Below are positions 38,331 through 47,173 of a stretch of DNA of 64,000 bases, one piece after another. The translations under genes and the position numbers were made by a program. The notes beneath the pieces are model-generated. The model had not been told where the DNA came from. It did not search any database and saw only the letters and a list, made by a program, of their open reading frames with translations. The number at the start of each line of letters is the position of its first letter. The first letter of the stretch is position 1. Source of the stretch: Marinomonas sp. CT5 (GTDB taxonomy: Bacteria; Pseudomonadota; Gammaproteobacteria; Pseudomonadales; Marinomonadaceae). Where the stretch lies: positions 890,460 to 954,459 of the forward strand of contig NZ_CP025572.1 of NCBI RefSeq assembly GCF_018336975.1, given 5' to 3'.

Positions 38331-38909
38331 ATGTTATTGATGATAGATAACTACGATTCATTCACTTATAACCTAGTTCAATACTTTCGTGAGCTGGGGG
38401 CCGATGTTTGGGTGTACCGTAATGATGAAATTACAGTTGAAGATATAGCGCGGCTGGCACCGTCACATTTGGTTATTTCTCCAGGGCCCTGTACTCCAAA
38501 TGAAGCGGGGGTTTCCATGGCCGCTATTGCTGCTTTTGCAGGCAAAATTCCAATATTGGGTATTTGCTTAGGCCATCAAAGTATTGGGCAAGTCTTTGGC
38601 GGAAAGGTAATTCATGCTAAAAATGTCATGCATGGTAAAACCTCGTTAATTTATCATAACAATAGCTCGGTTTTTTCTGGGGTACCTAACCCACAAACAG
38701 CAACACGCTATCACTCTTTGGTTATTTCTGCTGAGACGCTACCAGACTGTTTAGAAGTCACAGCGTGGAGTAAAAATATGCAAGGTGACAACGAGGAAAT
38801 TATGGGAATTAGACATAAAACGCTTGCCGTTGAAGGGGTGCAGTTTCATCCTGAGTCAATTCTAACAGAGGCAGGTCATGCCTTATTAGCAAACTTTTTA
38901 ACTCGATAG
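38331..38909 (+). CDS. trpG: Anthranilate synthase glutamine amidotransferase subunit TrpG
   Basis: The 192-residue class I amidotransferase starts [19 protein letters not shown] and has the nucleophile Cys in GICLGHQ, then [11 protein letters not shown] with the catalytic histidine and glutamate. It supplies ammonia to TrpE, which is not adjacent here. It may also serve p-aminobenzoate synthesis (PabA). The trpG-trpD-trpC group is the Pseudomonas-type arrangement. Confidence 0.95.
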   Translation: MLLMIDNYDSFTYNLVQYFRELGADVWVYRNDEITVEDIARLAPSHLVISPGPCTPNEAGVSMAAIAAFAGKIPILGICLGHQSIGQVFGGKVIHAKNVMHGKTSLIYHNNSSVFSGVPNPQTATRYHSLVISAETLPDCLEVTAWSKNMQGDNEEIMGIRHKTLAVEGVQFHPESILTEAGHALLANFLTR

Positions 38910-38918
38910 GAGAGGCTG

Positions 38919-39959
38919 GTGGATATTCAAAAAGCGATTGCCGCAGTTGTTGAGCGCCAAGATTTGAGCGGTGACGAAATGCGAAAAGTGATGAATGACA
39001 TCATGACGGGAAAGACCACCTCTGCTCAGATCGGCGGTTTTTTAATTGGTCTAAGAATGAAAGGTGAGACTGTCGAAGAAATAACGGCCGCCGCTCAGGT
39101 AATGCGAGAACTATCTAGCAAGGTGCATCTAGATCTTGATCACGTAGTAGATACTTGTGGTACAGGGGGAGATGGCGGTAACTTGTTTAATGTCTCCACG
39201 GCATCTGCTTTTGTAGTCGCTTCAGCGGGTGGTAAAGTGGCAAAACATGGTGGACGTTCAGTATCGTCAAAATCTGGTAGTGCAGATGTTTTGGAGCAAG
39301 CTGGAATTTATCTTGGTCTTGATGCGGAGCAAGTTTGTCGTTGTGTAGAAGAAATTGGTTTAGGGTTTATGTTTGCTCCTAATCATCATTCTGCGATGAA
39401 ATACGCCGTTGGTCCTCGAAAAGAGATGGCAACACGGACAATTTTTAATTTGCTTGGTCCTTTAACTAATCCTGCTAATGCGAAATGTCAGGTTATGGGG
39501 GTGTTTCATCAAAAATGGGTTCGCCCCATTGCGGAAGTATTGAAAGCGCTCGGTAGTGAACATGTTATGGTTGTTCATTCTGAAGACGGGTTAGATGAAA
39601 TTAGTATTGCTGCACCGACTTATGTCGCTGAGTTGAAAGGTGGAGAAATTCTAGAATACAAAATCTCTCCAGAGGACTTCGGTATTTCAACCCAGTCTAT
39701 TGAATCACTTCAGGCTGTCGATGCAACACAGAGCCTTGCTCTGGTGAAAACTGCACTGGAAGGTAAAGGAAAAGTGAACCCTGCCAGAGATATAGTAGCG
39801 TTAAATGCTGGAGCCGCGATTTATGTGTCGGGTATTGCTGATACCTTAGCTGAAGGTGTCAATATAGCGGAAGATGTCATTGGGGGTGGTACAGCCAAAG
39901 TAAAAATGTCTGAGTTAGCCAGTTTTACTCGCTGTTTTATGAGCCCTGACTCACTGTAA
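38919..39959 (+). CDS. trpD: Anthranilate phosphoribosyltransferase
   Basis: The 346-residue enzyme joins anthranilate and PRPP in tryptophan synthesis. Motifs: VDTCGTGGDGGNLFNVSTASAFVVASAG, KHGGRSVSSKSGSADVLE and FMFAPNHHSAMKYAVGPRKE. The start is GTG at 38919 with AGGAGAGG upstream. It is 9 bases after trpG. Confidence 0.96.
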   Translation: MDIQKAIAAVVERQDLSGDEMRKVMNDIMTGKTTSAQIGGFLIGLRMKGETVEEITAAAQVMRELSSKVHLDLDHVVDTCGTGGDGGNLFNVSTASAFVVASAGGKVAKHGGRSVSSKSGSADVLEQAGIYLGLDAEQVCRCVEEIGLGFMFAPNHHSAMKYAVGPRKEMATRTIFNLLGPLTNPANAKCQVMGVFHQKWVRPIAEVLKALGSEHVMVVHSEDGLDEISIAAPTYVAELKGGEILEYKISPEDFGISTQSIESLQAVDATQSLALVKTALEGKGKVNPARDIVALNAGAAIYVSGIADTLAEGVNIAEDVIGGGTAKVKMSELASFTRCFMSPDSL

Positions 39960-39983
39960 AGAATAGGAAGGAGTATTAGCCCA

Positions 39984-40799
39984 ATGCAATTAGAAACACC
40001 GACAATTTTAAAAAAAATTGTAGCTAGAAAGTATGAAGAGATTAGTGAGCGTAAATTACACACTCCCTATAATAACTTAGAAGTTGCAGCTTCGGTGGCT
40101 AATGTACATAACGCGCCACGAGGTTTTGCATATGCTTTGAGACACCAAATTGCTATTGGTAAATCGGGGGTTATCGCTGAGGTTAAACAAGCTTCACCTA
40201 GTAAAGGTGTATTGAGAGACCCTTTTATTCCTGCAGATATTGCGAGATCTTATGAAAAAGGGGGAGCTGCTTGTCTGTCTGTTTTAACAGATAGGGATTT
40301 TTTTAAAGGCCATGAGGATTACTTGGTTGAGGCGCGTAGTGCCTGTACGCTACCTGTTATTCGCAAAGACTTCATTGTCGATGAATATCAGGTGCTTGAA
40401 GCGAGAGCAATTGGTGCTGATTGTATTCTGCTTATTGCCGCATGCTTAAGTGGTGATAAATTGCGTGAATTGGACCAAATGGCACGTGACCTTGGAATGG
40501 ATGTTTTGATTGAGGTGCACAACCGTCCAGAATTAGGTTTGGCGTTGGAGTATACCCAAACAGAGTTGCTTGGAATTAATAATCGTGACCTTCATACTTT
40601 CGAACTTAGTTTAGATCACACTTTCGAATTGATGGGGGATGTCCCTTCGGATCGTTTGATTGTGACTGAAAGTGGTATTCACACTCGTGATGATGTGGCT
40701 ATGATGAGGCAAAAAGGTATTCACGCGTTTTTGGTTGGTGAGGCATTTATGGTTGCTGATGAGCCAGGTGAAAAGTTAGCAGATTTGTTCCAAATATAA
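39984..40799 (+). CDS. trpC: Indole-3-glycerol phosphate synthase
   Basis: The 271-residue TIM-barrel enzyme has the N-terminal helices, VIAEVKQASPSKG with the catalytic lysine, FIVDEYQVLEARAIGADCILLI, LLGINNRDLHTF and VTESGI. It is a monofunctional TrpC without a fused TrpF domain. It follows trpD by 24 bases. Confidence 0.97.
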   Translation: MQLETPTILKKIVARKYEEISERKLHTPYNNLEVAASVANVHNAPRGFAYALRHQIAIGKSGVIAEVKQASPSKGVLRDPFIPADIARSYEKGGAACLSVLTDRDFFKGHEDYLVEARSACTLPVIRKDFIVDEYQVLEARAIGADCILLIAACLSGDKLRELDQMARDLGMDVLIEVHNRPELGLALEYTQTELLGINNRDLHTFELSLDHTFELMGDVPSDRLIVTESGIHTRDDVAMMRQKGIHAFLVGEAFMVADEPGEKLADLFQI

Positions 40800-40835
40800 T
40801 AAAGAGCGTGCAGTAGCAGAATTAATTAAGGTTGA

Positions 40836-41246
40836 ATGATGAAGACGAATGTTAGTTGGCAAGAAGATGTGCATTTTACGGCTGAAACTGGCTCTGGTTT
40901 TAAGGTTGAAATTGACGGTAATCAAGTTGCCGGTCCTCGACCTATGGAGTTATTGCTTGCGGGCTTAGGTGGTTGCACTTCTTATGATGTGGTTGGGATT
41001 TTAAAAAAAGCTCGTCAAGACGTGGTTTCTTGTGTAGCTCAAATTGACGCAGATCGAGCAGACACTGTTCCAGCGGTGTTCACTGAAATTCGAGTGCACT
41101 TTGTTGTGACAGGGCATAATTTGAAAGAGAGTGTTGTTGCTCGTGCAGTAAAGTTGTCTGCTGAAGAGTATTGCTCGGCTTCTCTTATGTTAGAGAAAGG
41201 TGGGGTGAAAATCGTTCATAGCTTTGAGGTGATTGAAGCTGACTAG
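40836..41246 (+). CDS. OsmC-family protein
   Basis: The 136-residue protein belongs to the OsmC/Ohr superfamily, with GPRPMELLLAGLGGCTSYDVVGILKKAR carrying the first redox cysteine and EEYCSASLML the second. Such proteins reduce organic peroxides. An OsmC-like gene near trpC is also found in Pseudomonas, there with crp between; crp is absent here. Two in-frame ATG codons (40836 and 40839) are possible starts. Confidence 0.9.
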   Translation: MMKTNVSWQEDVHFTAETGSGFKVEIDGNQVAGPRPMELLLAGLGGCTSYDVVGILKKARQDVVSCVAQIDADRADTVPAVFTEIRVHFVVTGHNLKESVVARAVKLSAEEYCSASLMLEKGGVKIVHSFEVIEAD

Positions 41247-41283
41247 GTTTGTTAAAATAAGAGCCTTTGGGCTAATGCTCCAG

Positions 41284-41317
41284 AAAGTCCGATTAAGCTT
41301 TTTAATCGGACTTTTTT
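41284..41317 (+). terminator. Terminator after the OsmC-like gene
   Basis: AAGTCCGATTAA pairs with TTAATCGGACTT around a GCTTT loop, followed by T. It ends the trpGDC-OsmC group. Confidence 0.9.
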
Positions 41318-41322
41318 GTGCC

Positions 41323-42054
41323 TCCTCTCTTATTGTTGATAAGTCACACTCTTTCTCAAATCACTCGATCTTCATTTAAAATATTCCTGTTGAACGGATC
41401 GAATTTGTACTGACCCTATCTTCAGAGCAAATATCAGGTGACAATGCTTACCTGAAGACGAAGTGTTTTGGTTGGTACCAAGGGCGACACTTTTCGAAAT
41501 GAATTCATTAAAGAACTGTTCAGACGCTTAAATATTTGTTCGGTGGGGATCGGAGCTTCTGCTTCTCCTTGCTAAGAGTGACTTCTTTCAAGCATTGGTT
41601 CTGGTTCCATACAATGGCTTTTCCTGTGTATTGGCGAGCATTGGGGCGATGAGTGATTTGCTAAAGGTGATTTGACAAGGACTGAAAATATTCGCCATAA
41701 ATGGTTTCATTTACCTTCCCCAGACACGACAGAATTATGAGAGCATTTCGGTAGTACTAGTAATGCAACCGTCAAGCATGGTGCTAATCCATTATGGAAT
41801 TGAGTTAGGCTGATGAATACGCATTATCACATTACTTTTAAAGCTCAGGTTGAACATGATCGCAAGGCTGAGTCGAAGACCGGAATGTGTCTTAAGGAGT
41901 TAAGATCTTGTTTTGGGAGAGAAAGAAAACGAGGCCTAGTAGACCTCGTATGGTAAAGCAATCAAAGACAAGATATCTGGTATCTCGTAATGCTGTTTCG
42001 CTTAAGTGAACAGTATTAGCCAAGTAGGCTCCTTTATTATGACTAAAATGTTTT
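41323..42054. other. 730-bp stretch without an intact gene
   Basis: No open frame of useful length is present on either strand. Short plus-strand fragments look protein-like, for example 41472-41576 with GTKGDTFRNEFIKELFRRLN before a stop, but they change frame and are broken by stops. This could be a decayed gene; I cannot name the parent. The right end carries the probable terminator of the minus-strand importer operon (41918-41949). Confidence 0.4.
41918..41949 (-). terminator. Possible terminator of the phnDCEE operon
   Basis: On the minus strand ACGAGGTCT pairs with AGGCCTCGT (one wobble) around a three-base loop, followed by TTTTCTTTCTC. It lies about 105 bases after the last permease gene. 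Confidence 0.55.
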
Positions 42055-42852
42055 TTAAATTAAGCGTTTACGAATATTTACCACGACAATTTCTGCCAAA
42101 ATTACGATAACAAAAATAGCCAGTAGAGACATGGCGACGCGATCCCATTGGAATAGATTCATTGAATCATCTAGCACTACGCCGATACCGCCCGCTCCAA
42201 CCAAACCTAATACGGCAGACTCTCGGACATTAATGTCCCAACGAAATAATACGATGCTAAAAAAAGCAGGCAATACTTGAGGCCAATAGCCTTTTAGTAA
42301 AATCGACATCCAAGAAGCTCCCGTGGCTTTTAGCGCTTCAATAGATCCCATATTTACCTCTTCGATTGCCTCGCCAAGTAACTTTCCGACAAAACCAATA
42401 GAACGAAATGCAATCGCTAACACACCAGCAATAACACCAGGTCCAAAGATAGAGACGAAAAGTAATGCCCAAACCAATGAGTTTACAGAGCGTGAAGACA
42501 CTAAGAAAAAGCGTGATATCCAATGACACCAAGTGGACTGAACAATGTTGCTGGCATTCATTAAGGCCAGAGGTACGGCAAAAATTAAGGTAATGAGTGT
42601 ACCTAAGGTTGCGATATTTAGTGTTTCAACCATCGCGTCATGTACGGTATCTGGATAGTAGGCGAAATCTATCGGCCACATACGAGAGAACATATCTGCC
42701 ATTTGCTCTGGAGCATCTAAAAGAAACTCTGGGATGACTTCTACTGATTGGATAGATTGCACAAAAGCGATAACGAGAACTAAATATACGGCATAACGTG
42801 ACAGTTTTTGTTTGAGCGTAAAACGCTGCCAGTGATGATCTATTGTGTTCAT
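42055..42852 (-). CDS. phnE: PhnE-type ABC permease (second)
   Basis: The 265-residue membrane protein has a cytosolic start, about six membrane segments and the EAIEEVNMGSIEALKATGA loop that contacts the ATPase. The C-terminal RESAVLGLVGAGGIG is typical of PhnE. It pairs with the upstream permease as a heterodimer. Substrate is one of the phosphonate, phosphate or phosphite group, or another oxyanion, by family only. Confidence 0.9.
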   Translation of the reverse strand: MNTIDHHWQRFTLKQKLSRYAVYLVLVIAFVQSIQSVEVIPEFLLDAPEQMADMFSRMWPIDFAYYPDTVHDAMVETLNIATLGTLITLIFAVPLALMNASNIVQSTWCHWISRFFLVSSRSVNSLVWALLFVSIFGPGVIAGVLAIAFRSIGFVGKLLGEAIEEVNMGSIEALKATGASWMSILLKGYWPQVLPAFFSIVLFRWDINVRESAVLGLVGAGGIGVVLDDSMNLFQWDRVAMSLLAIFVIVILAEIVVVNIRKRLI

Positions 42853-42874
42853 GAAAATAGGCTCCTAGGTCAAA

Positions 42875-43669
42875 CTAGCGAAAAATGCGTCGCACAATAT
42901 TGGAAAGAAATTCCCCAAACATGATTAGAGCGATAATGATGATTAAAATGGCTGCGACAAAGTCGTAATCAAAGCGCTGGAATGCTGAGAAAAGAGTTCC
43001 GCCTAACCCGCCGGCACCGACAATCCCAACCATGGTGGAATTACGTAAATTGGAGTCGAGCTGATAGGTCGAAAAACCAATAAAGCGAGAAAACACCTGT
43101 GGCATAACAGAAAACAAAATAATGCTAGTAAACCCTGCACCTGTTGCGCGTATGGCTTCTACCTGTTTAAGAGAAATCTCTTCGATGGCTTCTGCGAAAA
43201 GTTTGGCTATAAAGCCAACGGATGCGACAACCAGAGTCAAAATGCCTGCTAAGGCACCGAATCCCACGCTTTTTACAAATAAAATGGCAATGATCACCGG
43301 ATGAAAGGTGCGGCATAATGCGATAAGTGTTCGTATAGGTGTGCTGACCCAATTTGGCATTAGGTTACGAGCAGCAAATAGACCTAAAAATAAGGAAATG
43401 AAGATGCCGCAAATACTAGAAATAATGGCAATTTCAAGACTCTCAACTAGCCCACTCATTAATAATGACCAACGGCTAAAGTTAGGAGGAATCATGCGAC
43501 CTAGTAAGTTACTTGCATGTCCTAAGCCTTCGTTAAAACGTTCCCAACTCAATCCCATGGCGTTAAAGGAATACGCCACGTAGCATAGGACAAGTAGCCA
43601 AATAGCGGTGACGAACCAGTTTTGTTTGAATGGATTGTCTCTATTTTGATTTGTGTTTATACCAGCCAT
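42875..43669 (-). CDS. phnE: PhnE-type ABC permease (first)
   Basis: The 264-residue membrane protein is a homologue of the neighbouring permease: [19 protein letters not shown] coupling loop and [15 protein letters not shown] near the end. Its start overlaps the phnC stop by 13 bases, which indicates translational coupling. Two permease genes side by side are usual in Phn-type importers. Confidence 0.9.
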   Translation of the reverse strand: MAGINTNQNRDNPFKQNWFVTAIWLLVLCYVAYSFNAMGLSWERFNEGLGHASNLLGRMIPPNFSRWSLLMSGLVESLEIAIISSICGIFISLFLGLFAARNLMPNWVSTPIRTLIALCRTFHPVIIAILFVKSVGFGALAGILTLVVASVGFIAKLFAEAIEEISLKQVEAIRATGAGFTSIILFSVMPQVFSRFIGFSTYQLDSNLRNSTMVGIVGAGGLGGTLFSAFQRFDYDFVAAILIIIIALIMFGEFLSNIVRRIFR

Positions 43670-44442
43670 GACTCACCCCCATAAATTTGTTTTAGGTGAT
43701 CGTCAGTGATGCCATCTGGCGAGCCATCATAAACTACTACACCATTGCTCATACCTATCATACGTTTGGCAAAACGACTGGCCAGTTTTACATCGTGGAT
43801 ATTAACTAGAGCAGGTATGTTCTTTTCAGCGGCAAAGCGTTCTAGCAATTCCATGATTTCTACCGCTGTTTTTGGGTCGAGAGAGGAAGTGGGTTCATCG
43901 GCTAATAGAATTTTAGGGTTCTGCATAACTGCTCTAGCAATACCAACTCGTTGGCGTTGACCTCCAGAAAGGCTATCTGCGCGCTTAGTGGCATGCTCGC
44001 TTAAGCCAACAGCTTCTAATAAGTCAAAAGCCGTATTTATATCTTCTTGGCTAAAATTTCGACGCCATGCTTGCCATGCAGACATATAACCGAGGCGGCC
44101 CGTTAAGACGTTTTCAATAACGGTTAAGCGTTCAACTAAGTTGTATTCTTGAAACACCATACCAACTTGGCGGCGCAACTGGCGTAGTTGTGCTCCTCTG
44201 GCTAAACATAAATCGGCATTGTCGAATAAAATTTGTCCATCTGTTGGATCAATTAAACGGTTGATACAACGTAGTAGGGTACTTTTTCCTGTTCCGGACG
44301 GCCCAATAATGGCGATAATTCCGGGTTCGGTAACTTGAATATCTATTCCTTTTAGAATGGGGTTTCCTGCGGTGTATTCTTTTTTTAGATTCTGTACTTC
44401 TAAAAAAATTGTATGTTTGGCTGTGTTATCAGTGACAGACAT
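43657..44442 (-). CDS. phnC: PhnC-type ABC transporter ATPase
   Basis: The 261-residue ATPase has Walker A GPSGTGKS at 47-54, the Q-loop [11 protein letters not shown], the signature [13 protein letters not shown] and Walker [13 protein letters not shown]. It powers import through the two PhnE-type permeases. It is separated from phnD by 102 bases that contain a strong hairpin. Confidence 0.92.
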   Translation of the reverse strand: MSVTDNTAKHTIFLEVQNLKKEYTAGNPILKGIDIQVTEPGIIAIIGPSGTGKSTLLRCINRLIDPTDGQILFDNADLCLARGAQLRQLRRQVGMVFQEYNLVERLTVIENVLTGRLGYMSAWQAWRRNFSQEDINTAFDLLEAVGLSEHATKRADSLSGGQRQRVGIARAVMQNPKILLADEPTSSLDPKTAVEIMELLERFAAEKNIPALVNIHDVKLASRFAKRMIGMSNGVVVYDGSPDGITDDHLKQIYGGESWLV

Positions 44443-44467
44443 GATGATTTCCTAAAGGCGAATAGGT

Positions 44468-44494
44468 CCAACAACCCGGTATTTGGGTTGTTGG
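44468..44494 (-). repeat. Intercistronic hairpin between phnD and phnC
   Basis: CCAACAACCC (44468-44477) and GGGTTGTTGG (44485-44494) form a perfect 10-bp stem with a 7-base loop. On the transcribed minus strand no T-run follows, so it is not a classic terminator. It may stabilise the upstream phnD message or reduce readthrough. Confidence 0.7.
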
Positions 44495-44544
44495 TATTTT
44501 TAAAAATGTGGTTTTTAAAAAATTAGATAATGAGAGATAACCGT

Positions 44545-45588
44545 TTATTGGCTTTTGCTCGCGGCTTCTTTTTTGCGTTTTTTGGCTGCGGCTTTTGCTG
44601 CATCGGCTTCAGCTAACTGCTTAAGTCCTGCCTTGGTGTAAGCTGTACCAGATGAGTGGGCGATATCACGAATAACTTGCCAGTCTTCCTTGTAAGTTAC
44701 TGGGAAGAAGCGATCTGCGCCGCCAAATGTTTTTTGCATTTCTGGTGGGAATCGGAAAGTGAAGAAGGCTTTTTTGATTTTTTCGACCAACTCTGGATTT
44801 AGGTCATAGGCATAGCCAAACGATGAAGTCGGAAATCGTGGGCTGGTATAAATAATACGGAAATCATCTTTATTGATACGTTTTGCATCAACCATACGTT
44901 TGAAAACATCAGAAGCAACGGGGGCGGCATCATAGTCGCCTGATAACACGCCCATAACAGATTGATCATGTTTGCCTGAATATTTCACTTCATAATCTTT
45001 ATCAGGTGTTAAACCTAATGCAGGGAAAATGGCGCGAGGTGCTAAATTGCCTGAGTTAGATGAAGCGGAGGTATGAGCGACTACTTTGCCTTTTAAGTCA
45101 GTCATTTTCGTCAGGCCACTGTCTTTACGTACGATTGTAATGAGGTTGTAACCTTGAAAAGCCTCTTCTGTTCCTTTTACGGCGATGGGAACTAAACCGC
45201 CTAGGTTAACTGCGTAACCTGTTGGACCTGTAGAGAAGCCTGCAATGTGTAATCGGCCAGAACGAAGCGCTTCTACTTCCGCTGCGTTAGAGTGAACTGT
45301 GTAATACACCACTTTTTTGCCTGTTACTTCGCTTAGGTACTTTTGGAAATCACTGAATGCATCTTTGTATACGGCTGGGTCTTCAACAGGAGTATAGGTG
45401 AAGACTAAGGTGCTGGGGTCACGCCATTCACTTGAGTCTTTTGGCCGATCAGCAACCAGGTCATAGTCTTCGTCACAGAATTTATCATCCAGTACGCCGC
45501 GATAGTTGCAATCATCAGCTAGAGCTGTACTAGCACCAAATAGTAATGAACTAGAGAGTACTAAACCTGTTAATAGTTTAATAGGCAT
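44545..45588 (-). CDS. phnD: PhnD-family periplasmic binding protein
   Basis: The 347-residue protein has a signal peptide ending in STALA (about residue 24) and the PhnD fold: FTYTPVEDPAVYKDAFSDFQKYL, AGFSTGPTGYAVN, KGKVVAHTSASSNSGNLAPRA and the later YTSPRFPTSSFGYAYDL. It ends in an Ala/Lys-rich tail of about 30 residues that is unusual for the family. A pair of cysteines near the mature N-terminus may form a disulphide. A -24/-12 promoter lies 100 bases upstream, so expression is expected to need sigma54. The ligand is unknown; family members bind phosphonates, phosphite, phosphate, or arsenite in the AioX case. Confidence 0.88.
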   Translation of the reverse strand: MPIKLLTGLVLSSSLLFGASTALADDCNYRGVLDDKFCDEDYDLVADRPKDSSEWRDPSTLVFTYTPVEDPAVYKDAFSDFQKYLSEVTGKKVVYYTVHSNAAEVEALRSGRLHIAGFSTGPTGYAVNLGGLVPIAVKGTEEAFQGYNLITIVRKDSGLTKMTDLKGKVVAHTSASSNSGNLAPRAIFPALGLTPDKDYEVKYSGKHDQSVMGVLSGDYDAAPVASDVFKRMVDAKRINKDDFRIIYTSPRFPTSSFGYAYDLNPELVEKIKKAFFTFRFPPEMQKTFGGADRFFPVTYKEDWQVIRDIAHSSGTAYTKAGLKQLAEADAAKAAAKKRKKEAASKSQ

Positions 45589-45690
45589 TATTGTTTTCCT
45601 CGTGATGTCTTTTTTATTGTTATCACCGGTCGGGAGGTTCCGTTATCGGAGATGAGCCAATCTCACTTACTGTAAGATTGACTGGTATAG

Positions 45691-45707
45691 AGCAAGGTAG
45701 ATGCCAA
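45691..45707 (-). promoter_or_regulatory. Sigma54 -24/-12 promoter of phnD
   Basis: On the minus strand TTGGCATCTACCTTGCT matches the -24 (TTGGCA) and -12 (TTGC) elements with the required ten bases between GG and GC. The transcription start is predicted near 45680, giving a leader of about 90 bases. A sigma54-type activator gene lies directly upstream. Confidence 0.8.
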
Positions 45708-45765
45708 TACTAAAAAACTATTTAAAAACAAATGGTTAATTTTTTTATTTGATCAGGTGTTAATA

Positions 45766-45791
45766 TATATGGGACGCTTTAGTCTCATATA
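45766..45791. promoter_or_regulatory. Inverted repeat, candidate activator site upstream of phnD
   Basis: TATATGGGAC and GTCTCATATA flank a 6-base spacer; nine of ten arm positions pair. The centre lies about 98 bases upstream of the predicted start, the usual place for an enhancer of a sigma54 activator. It begins 15 bases beyond the stop of the regulator gene. The stretch between it and the promoter is very A+T-rich. Confidence 0.7.
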
Positions 45792-45805
45792 AAAATGGAA
45801 ATGGG

Positions 45806-47173
45806 TCATTCTTGTCCTTCTTCTTCTAATGATTTGAATTGCTGCTTATCTAGTTGGTGTTTTTTCATTTTCCGATAAAGTGTTTTGCGTGACATATCCA
45901 GTAACTCGGCTGCTTCATTTAATAGTCCGTTGGTGGCTCTGAGTCCTTCTTCGATAATGTGGCGTTCAAATTGATCCATGCGTTCTTCGTAACTGCCGTT
46001 TAGGTCTTCTTCGCGCTTGATCGATGCGAGCGAGTTTTCGCTAATGCCAAGTACAAACCGATCGGCTGAATTTTTCAGTTCGCGAACATTTCCTGGCCAC
46101 TGGTGTTGAATTAAATAATCCAAGTACGTCGGCGTAATACTAGGTATTTCTCTTGAGAAATGTTCAGCAGCCTTTTGCGCATAGTGATGAAACAAGGGGA
46201 GAATATCTTCTGGACGGTCTCTAAGTGGTGGAATCGTTAAACTGGCAACATTGAGTCGATAGAAAAGATCTTTTCGAAATTTTCCCTCATCGCCTAATTG
46301 GGCAAGATTGTCTTTACTCGCTGCGATGACTGTGAGTTCGACCGGAATTGGGATTGTGCTACCAACACGTTCAATGGCTCTTTCTTGTAGTACGCGCAAT
46401 AGTTTAATTTGTACTGGTAGTGGCATAGTTTCTATTTCATCTAGAAATAATGTGCCACCATTAGCTGCTTCGATTTTGCCAATATGGCGTTTGTTAGCGC
46501 CAGTAAAAGATCCTGCTTCATGGCCAAAAAGCTCACTTTCAATCAAACTTTCACTGATGCCTCCACAGTTTATGGCAATGAAACGACCTTTATTACGTAG
46601 GCTGAATTGATGTAGAGCTCTGGCAACCACATCTTTACCCGAACCTGTTTCGCCATAAATAATGGTGTCGACATTGGCTTGTGCTAAAGAAGAAATATGC
46701 TGGCGAATGTTTTTAATCGCAGCAGATTCACCAATGATAAAAGTCTCTAAACCTGTTTGTTGGGCGAGATTTTGTTTCAATTTGCGGTTTTCCAGAATCA
46801 GCTGTCTTTTTTCCGCTGCGCGTTGTAGTTGGTTGATCAATTGGGCGGGTTTTAAAGGTTTTTCAAGAAAGTCATATGCGCCTTCTTTCATTGCCTCGAT
46901 GGCCATTGGAATATCCCCATGACCGCTCATAAGTAGAACGGGTAACTCATTATCTAACTTTTGTATGTGAGTCAGTAAATCCATGCCGTCCATTTTTGGC
47001 ATTCTGACATCGCTGAGAATCACTGCAGGGCTATTTTTATCAAGCATGGCAATAGCTTTATCTGCTCTGAAATGGCTTTCTATTTGGAAACCCTCTAGTT
47101 CTAACATTTCTGTCAATGCTTCGATAATGGTCTGGTCGTCATCAATAATGATTATTTTTATGGTGTTAAGCAT
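45806..47173 (-). CDS. Sigma54-dependent response regulator (DctD/NtrC type)
   Basis: The 455-residue protein has a receiver domain with phosphoacceptor Asp55 in SDVRMP. An AAA+ domain follows with Walker A GETGSGKD at 174-181, the sigma54-contact loop GSFTGA at 221-226 (usually GAFTGA) and Walker B TLFLDEIE. A Fis-type helix-turn-helix lies near 420-437. It starts at the base before the kinase stop region, so both form an operon. It is expected to activate the -24/-12 promoters at phnD and in front of its own operon. It resembles DctD, but no dicarboxylate transporter is adjacent. Confidence 0.93.
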   Translation of the reverse strand: MLNTIKIIIIDDDQTIIEALTEMLELEGFQIESHFRADKAIAMLDKNSPAVILSDVRMPKMDGMDLLTHIQKLDNELPVLLMSGHGDIPMAIEAMKEGAYDFLEKPLKPAQLINQLQRAAEKRQLILENRKLKQNLAQQTGLETFIIGESAAIKNIRQHISSLAQANVDTIIYGETGSGKDVVARALHQFSLRNKGRFIAINCGGISESLIESELFGHEAGSFTGANKRHIGKIEAANGGTLFLDEIETMPLPVQIKLLRVLQERAIERVGSTIPIPVELTVIAASKDNLAQLGDEGKFRKDLFYRLNVASLTIPPLRDRPEDILPLFHHYAQKAAEHFSREIPSITPTYLDYLIQHQWPGNVRELKNSADRFVLGISENSLASIKREEDLNGSYEERMDQFERHIIEEGLRATNGLLNEAAELLDMSRKTLYRKMKKHQLDKQQFKSLEEEGQE

